Source: Nemertoderma westbladi
Taxonomy: Eukaryota; Xenacoelomorpha; Nemertodermatida; Nemertodermatidae
Direction: 5' to 3'
DNA length: 64,000 bases
NCBI GenBank assembly: GCA_032718475.1
Contig: JAUCBJ010009006.1
Span: forward strand, 1 to 64,000
Both the position numbers and the translations under genes were made by a program. Shown one piece after another: positions 58,084-64,000 of the stretch. The notes beneath the pieces were generated by a model, which saw nothing but the letters and a program-made list of their open reading frames with translations, was not told the origin of the DNA and ran no database searches. The stretch's first letter is position 1, and every line of letters begins with the position of its first letter.

Positions 58084-59332
58084 TACGCGCTTTTGAAGAC
58101 CTTTAGCAGTTTAACCTGCCAAAATTTATATGTCTTTTGGTTTATGTTCAGACTTTAGAAATTGACAAATATTTAATACCAATAAACACAACATTAGCCG
58201 AAGCCAGCCTAGTGCGCGTCCATTCACCCGCTGGATATTCCCGGGAGACTGGGTTCGGATGTGGCTTAAATTTTATTATTGCAGTGAAGCCTACTGTATT
58301 ATTCGATTGATCGTTAATAAGTAATTTCTGACAAATATTATTCACTTTCGGGAAATATTAACAGTTCCTTTAGGACGTGGCGCTCTACCTAAGTAAACAG
58401 AGTTATGACTTATACTACACGCAACGGTAAGGCTTATAATTCACGTATAAGGCGCATTCTTTAGGAAATGCTTTGTTATCGGTCACAATCATGCACACTA
58501 CCGGTACCGCACAATACTGCACACTAATCTGCCGACCGTCAATGAATTTGATCACACATGAAGAGAACAGCAATTGACCTATGTAGTGTCTATCAAATAG
58601 CATTAGGTTCACTACAAACCACGATAACATAAGTCGCAATTGTTATATATAGCCTGTCTCTCTAACCTGTAGTGTATCAAGAAAATTGGGAAATTTGGGT
58701 TCTTTATAGATGTTCTCCAAATAATAATATTCAACCAACTGATAAACACAACAGTAAATAACATTAAGACGGTAGGTTAAGATAATGTAACACGCTGACA
58801 ATGCAGCAAACACAACCGATCGGGCAGATCGGGCCGAGTTGTGGGTTATATGCCGTTGGGCAGTTGGGCCGATAACAGTTATACGTTCTATAATTTAAGC
58901 CTACTAATGTTTTACTAAAAGTCTGAAACGAGTCATTCCAAAAGCCGATGTTCTGGCGTAGGAGGAATAACAACACTGTCCTCTGTCCCTGTTGCAGGTA
59001 TCTTTTACACAGAGAGGAATAGCTCTCATTGGCAGAACACCAGATTCCACAGGTTCCACGAATATCTAAATGCCGAACTATCAGGATTTTTGCATCCCTT
59101 GGCCAGCACACAAAATGAGTCACTCCGCTCGGTTGTCCTGGTTGCATACTCTGCTGCTATAGCTCTGGTTGGCCGATAGAACATAGCAAAGAACCCCTCG
59201 TACAGCAAATCAGCCAATCAGCCGGTCGCTTGTACCATTCGAGTTAGTGAGCCTTTTAGAGTATTCCAGCGCCTGGGGGGAAACTGGATTGCAAAGCAAA
59301 AGGGCCAGTTATATCCCACAGAAGCTTTTACA
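58082..59332 (-). repeat. 5' LTR of the minus-strand element
   Basis: 1,251 bp, apparently identical to 47210-48460. The TATA-like and AATAAA signals fall at the same offsets. Confidence 0.95.
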
Positions 59333-60398
59333 GCCCGTATGGTGACCATCATATCTGGGGGGGGGGGCAGAGGCCAAATCTGGGGGGCATATAGCTTTCG
59401 TTTATTGTTTTGGTTCCCCCAACACGCCTCTGTAACCTGCTCCTTTACTAACTGTAACAACACGCCTCTGTAACCTGCTCCTTGTAGAGTGTTTGCGAAC
59501 CGTTAAGGTGGCGTACAACTCTGCATTCAGACATCTATTTGAGTATAGGCGCTGCGACGACGCTGACACAATATTTGTCTGCCACCGTGTTAACAACTTC
59601 AAAGCTGTCAGCCGGGTACTGGCATTCTATTTGCGTAATCGCGTCGCAATTTCCTGCAATCCAATCCTTGTACAGTAGCTTGTGCAAACTTAGGTTACTC
59701 ATCTCTCACTGAACGATGGGATGTGCTGCTTCTGTAATGCTCACCCCCCACTTCATGGCTTGCCCCCACATTATCGCGGCCTTCTCATATTTCAAATCCT
59801 TGCAAATATTATATAATATGAATTAATTCAATGTATATCTTATTATTTTTTTTTGAATACATCACACGCTACCGGTACTCAATTTTAATATTTAATATTT
59901 TGAATTCAGTAATGGGAATTGCTATTCTTTCGGTATTGGTTGGGCAGTGCCTGAGTGTATCTTTTTTTTGTTTTTTTTTTGTATAATATTGTGCTTTCAA
60001 ATTGCAAATGCGGTACCTTGGATATCGATTTAATTTAGTATTCTATATAGTATTCAATGTATCCTTGTGCATTTAGGTATTAATTGTGCTATGCTGTTAA
60101 ATTTGGTAGTAATAATCTGTACAGTATGTTTTATGGGCTCTGTCCGATGAATAAACTTGAAATTGAAAAATTGAAATTTACTAACCTGCACCTTTAAAAG
60201 GGAATGGGAAATGGGACCTAACGCTCTTTGGGACGACTTTACCTCTTTGCTTTGTACAGAAAGGGCAGTAAAGTTCTTTGATCTTTGTTTTATACTCACC
60301 CGACGATCCTCGTACCAATAGCGCCACTGAGTGTCTGTTTATTTTGGTAGAATATTTGATTATTTTGGGGGAAATAAGCATTTTTTTTTGGGGAATAT
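59333..60398. repeat. Macrosatellite spacer 8, right part, with target duplication
   Basis: It begins with the duplicated GCCCG (59333-59337) and continues as the usual spacer. Its G tract of 11 is the shortest of all copies. Confidence 0.95.
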
Positions 60399-63353
60399 GT
60401 TTTATCCGCTGAGACATACCGAATTACCTTTCAGCGACCTTTTTATCCACTGAGACATAAAAATTATCTTTCAGCAACCTTTTTATCCGCTGAGACATAC
60501 AAAATTATCTTTCAGCGACCTTTTTATCCGCTGAGACATACAAAATTATCTTTCAGCGGCCTTTTTATCCGCTGAATTCTCTTTCAGCGGCCTTTTTATC
60601 CACTGAGACATACAAAATTATCTTTCAGCGGCCTTTTTATCCGCTGAATTCTCTTTCAGCGACCTTTTTATCCGCTGAGACATACAGAATTATCTTTCAG
60701 CGACCTTTTTATCCGCTGAGACATACAAAATTATCTTTCAGCGACCTTTTTATCCGCTGAGACATACAAAATTATCTTTCAGCGGCCTTTTTATCCGCTG
60801 AATTATCTTTCAGCGGCCTTTTTATCCGCTGAATTATCTTTCAGTGGCCTTTTTATCCGCTGAGACATACAAAATTCTCTTTCAGCGGCCTTTTTATCCG
60901 CTGAGACATACAGAATTCTGTTTCAGCGACCTTTTTATCCGTTGAGACATACAAAATTCTCTTTCAGCGACCTTTTTATCCGCTGAGACATACAAAATTA
61001 TCTTTCAGCGGCCTTTTTATCCGCTGAGACATACAGAATTCTGTTTCAGCGACCTTTTTATCCATTGAGACATACGCAATTCTCTTTCAGCGACCTTTTT
61101 ATCCGCTGAGACATACAAAATTATCTTTCAGCGACCTTTTTATCCGCTGAGACATACAAAATTCTCTTTCAGCGGCCTTTTTATCCGCTGAGACATACAA
61201 AATTCTCTTTCAGCGGCCTTTTTATCCGCTGAGACATACAGAATTCTGTTTCAGCGACCTTTTTATCCGTTGAGACATACAAAATTCTCTTTCAGCAAAC
61301 TTTTTATCCACTGAGACATACAAAATTATCTTTCAGCGGCCTTTTTATCCGCTGAGACATACAGAATTCTGTTTCAGCGACCTTTTTATCCACTGAGACA
61401 TACAAAATTCTCTTTCAGCGGCCTTTTTATCCGCTGAGACATACAGAATTCTGTTTCAGCGACCTTTTTATCCGTTGAGACATACAAAATTCTCTTTCAG
61501 CGACCTTTTTATCCGCTGAGACATACAGAATTCTGTTTCAGCGACCTTTTTATCCGTTGAGACATACAAAATTCTCTTTCAGCAACCTTTTTATCCGCTG
61601 AGACATACAAAATTCTCTTTCAGCGGCCTTTTTATCCGCTGAGACATACAAAATTCTCTTTCAGCGGCCTTTTTATCCGCTGAGACATACAGAATTCTGT
61701 TTCAGCGACCTTTTTATCCATTGAGACATACAAAATTCTCTTTCAGCGGCCTTTTTATCCGCCGAGACATACAAAATTATCTTTCAGCAAACTTTTTATC
61801 CGCTGAGACATACAAAATTATCTTTCAGCGACCTTTTTATCCGCTGAGACATACAAAATTCTCTTTCAGCGGCCTTTTTATCTGCTGAGACATACAAAAT
61901 TCTCTTTCAGCGGCCTTTTTATCCGCTGAGACATACAGAATTCTGTTTCAGCGACCTTTTTATCCGTTGAGACATACAAAATTCTCTTTCAGCGACCTTT
62001 TTATCCGCCGAGACATACAAAATTATCTTTCAGCAAACTTTTTATCCGCTGAGACATACAAAATTATCTTTCAGCGACCTTTTTATCCGCTGAGACATAC
62101 AAAATTATCTTTCAGCGGCCTTTTTATCCGCTGAGACATACAGAATTCTGTTTCAGCGACCTTTTTATCCATTGAGACATACAAAATTCTCTTTCAGCGG
62201 CCTTTTTATCCGCCGAGACATACAAAATTATCTTTCAGCAAACTTTTTATCCGCTGAGACATACAAAATTATCTTTCAGCGACCTTTTTATCCGCTGAGA
62301 CATACAAAATTCTCTTCCAGCGACCTTTTTATCCGCTGAGACATACAAAATTTTCTTTCAGCGACCTTTTTATCCGCTGAGACATATAAAATTATCTTTC
62401 AGTGACCTTTTTATCCGCTGAGTCATACAAAGTTATCTTTCAGTGGCCTTTTTATCCGCTGAGACATACAAAATTCTCTTTCAGCGACCTTTTTATCCGC
62501 TGAGACATACAAAATTCACTTCCAGCCACCTTTTTATCCGCTGAGACATACAAAATTATCTTTCAGCGACCTTTTTATCCGCTGAGACAGACAAAATTAG
62601 CTTTCAGCGGCCTTTTTATCCGCTGAGTCATACAAAGTTATCTTTCAGTGGCCTTTTTATCCGCTGAGACATACAAAATTCTCTTTCAGCGACCTTTTTA
62701 TCCGCTGAGACATACAAAATTCACTTCCAGCGACCTTTTTATCCGCTGAGACATACAAAATTATCTTTCAGCGACCTTTTTATCCGCTGAGACATACAAA
62801 ATTATCTTTCAGCGACCTTTTTATCCGCTGAAACATACAAAATTCTCTTCCAGCGACCTTTTTATCCGCGGAGACATACAAAAATCCTTCAGCGACCTTT
62901 TTATCTGCTGAGACATACAAAATTATCTTTCAGCGACCTTTTTATCTGCTGGACATACAAAATTATCTTTCAGCGACCTTTTTATCCGCTGAGACATACA
63001 AAATTCGCTTTCAGCTGCCTTTTTATCCGCTGAGTCATACAAAATAATTATCTTTCAGCAACCTTTTTATCCGCTGAGACATACAAAATTATCTTTCAGT
63101 GGCCTTTTTATCCGCTGAGACATACAGAATTCTCTTTCAGCGGCTTTTTTATCCGCTGAGACATACCAAATTCTTTTTCAGCGGTCTTTATATCTGCTGA
63201 AACATACAAAATTCGCTTTCAGCGGCCATTTTATCTGCTGAGTCATACAAAATTCGCTTTAAGTGGCCTTTTTTATCTGCTGAGACATACAAAATTCTCT
63301 TTCAGTGGCCTTTTTATCCGCTGAGACATACAGAATTATCTTTCAGCGGCTTT
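60399..63353. repeat. 41-bp monomer array 9 (~72 copies), degenerate at its right edge
   Basis: Regular monomers and several 31-bp short forms lie in the first half. From about 62500 onward, substitutions and small indels accumulate (GAGTCATAC, AATTCACTTCC, TTTATATCTGCTG, GGACATAC), and the last monomer breaks off at TTTTTACAATACC. This is the distal end of the macrosatellite. Confidence 0.95.
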
Positions 63354-64000
63354 TTACAATACCAAATTTATTTAAATCCATGGAATACTAACAATTTTAT
63401 AGACAAAAGAAGGAAAATTGTTTTTTTTACCCCCAATGACTATACTTCTAATTGATAAGAAAATACTATTTCAAACATAATATTTCAGTAACATTTGGGT
63501 TAACATTAATTGTTTTCTTACATAACAATTTGTGAAACAGTGTTCGCGTTATTTCCATTTTGACACCGGGTATCCATCAAATTTACAAACTATTCCCAAA
63601 TGAAATTTCCAAATATACCCGGGCATAGTGGGCAAAAAACTAGAAGTTATAAAACCCAAAATTATTCGATTACGGGCTGTCTTTCTGGAAGGCTGACCAC
63701 TAAATTGTCGGCTTTTCAAAGTTAAAAGGTTGCCCGGAAGTGCAAGGAATCAAGTACTTGGCTTCAGGTAGAGTTCCTGACAGCCTAACCTAGGCTGTGC
63801 CAAGTGCGAAGGGACAACCTATTCCCCAGTGGGTTATTTTTGTTGTGTGGAGTATGATCCTGAAAGGGACTTGGAAACAAACAGACCATACCAGGAGGCC
63901 ATGCAGCGGGAAGGGAACCTGACTTTGGACTGCCTGTGTGGTGCACTAGTTCACTGTGTGTAGTATGAGCCTGAAAAGAATTCGGAAACAATTGGCATAG
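63354..64000. other. Unassigned flank with a diverged ~113-bp repeat
   Basis: No gene is supported. GTGTGGAGTATGATCCTGAA near 63844 recurs in diverged form near 63955 (GTGTAGTATGAGCCTGAA), suggesting a tandem repeat that continues beyond the window. Confidence 0.5.

Larger units (their letters stand above)
47210..59332 (-). mobile_element. Non-autonomous BEL/Pao-derived LTR retrotransposon inserted in spacer 8
   Basis: The insertion is 12,123 bp long, bounded by TG...CA and flanked by GCCCG duplications in an otherwise continuous satellite spacer. Both LTRs are 1,251 bp and no difference was seen by eye. Read on the minus strand, the order is 5' LTR, 2.26-kb leader with tandem duplications, Gag, zinc knuckles and protease, a remnant of pol lacking reverse transcriptase and integrase, 1.6 kb of non-coding sequence, an unrecognised cysteine-rich coding region, a polypurine tract and the 3' LTR. 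The Gag and protease parts are clearly homologous to the plus-strand BEL element. It must have moved with enzymes from elsewhere. Confidence 0.95.
17344..63355. repeat. Macrosatellite: 1.64-kb spacers alternating with 41-bp monomer arrays
   Basis: Eight spacer copies, close to identical, alternate with nine arrays of a 41-bp monomer. Distances between equivalent points in successive units are 5101, 4430, 3216, 4734, 4046, 3106 and 2205 bp; the difference comes from array length. The first monomers (CATACCGAATTACC, then CCACTGAG) and the last (ACAAAATTTCTATATTG) are conserved for nearly every array, so the composite unit duplicated as a whole. A retrotransposon occupies 47210-59337 within the eighth spacer. 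No coding function is evident. Confidence 0.95.

Overview
The window is repeat-dominated DNA from an animal genome. The BEL/Pao type of LTR retrotransposon, present twice here, is known only from metazoans, and the overall look (AT-rich unique sequence, BEL/Pao plus Ty3/Gypsy elements, a large complex satellite) fits an invertebrate, perhaps an arthropod. The species cannot be named from the sequence. I see no host protein gene, rRNA, tRNA or CRISPR.

Layout. (1) 1-4834: a Ty3/Gypsy element with one uninterrupted, very GC-rich gag-pol frame, cut by the window edge inside its 5' LTR. (2) 4835-5793: a 10-bp-period minisatellite into which the Gypsy element appears to have inserted. (3) 5794-7016: AT-rich sequence with a cluster of TAAATAAG motifs in both orientations. 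(4) 7017-17343: a plus-strand BEL/Pao element with Gag, protease, YMDD reverse transcriptase, RNase H and DDE integrase, broken by three frame changes and one UGA. No 5' LTR is recognisable; the 3' end abuts a satellite. (5) 17344-63355: a macrosatellite of eight copies of a ~1.64-kb spacer alternating with nine arrays of a 41-bp hairpin-forming monomer (~500 monomers in total). Unit length runs from 2.2 to 5.1 kb because of array length. Each spacer carries a short terminal-inverted-repeat element, a variable poly-G tract and a palindrome at the array exit. (6) 47210-59332: a second, minus-strand BEL/Pao-derived element of 12,123 bp inserted in spacer 8, with a 5-bp target duplication (GCCCG) and two 1,251-bp LTRs that look identical by eye. 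(7) 63356-64000: unassigned flank.

The most unusual object is the nested minus-strand element. It keeps Gag and protease, has lost the reverse transcriptase and integrase by two in-frame deletions, and carries between pol and the 3' LTR an unrecognised cysteine-rich, basic-tailed coding region with zinc-finger-like spacing. Identical LTRs mean it moved recently, so its enzymes were presumably supplied in trans. The second unusual object is the composite macrosatellite. All of this is from reading the sequence; no database search or alignment was run.
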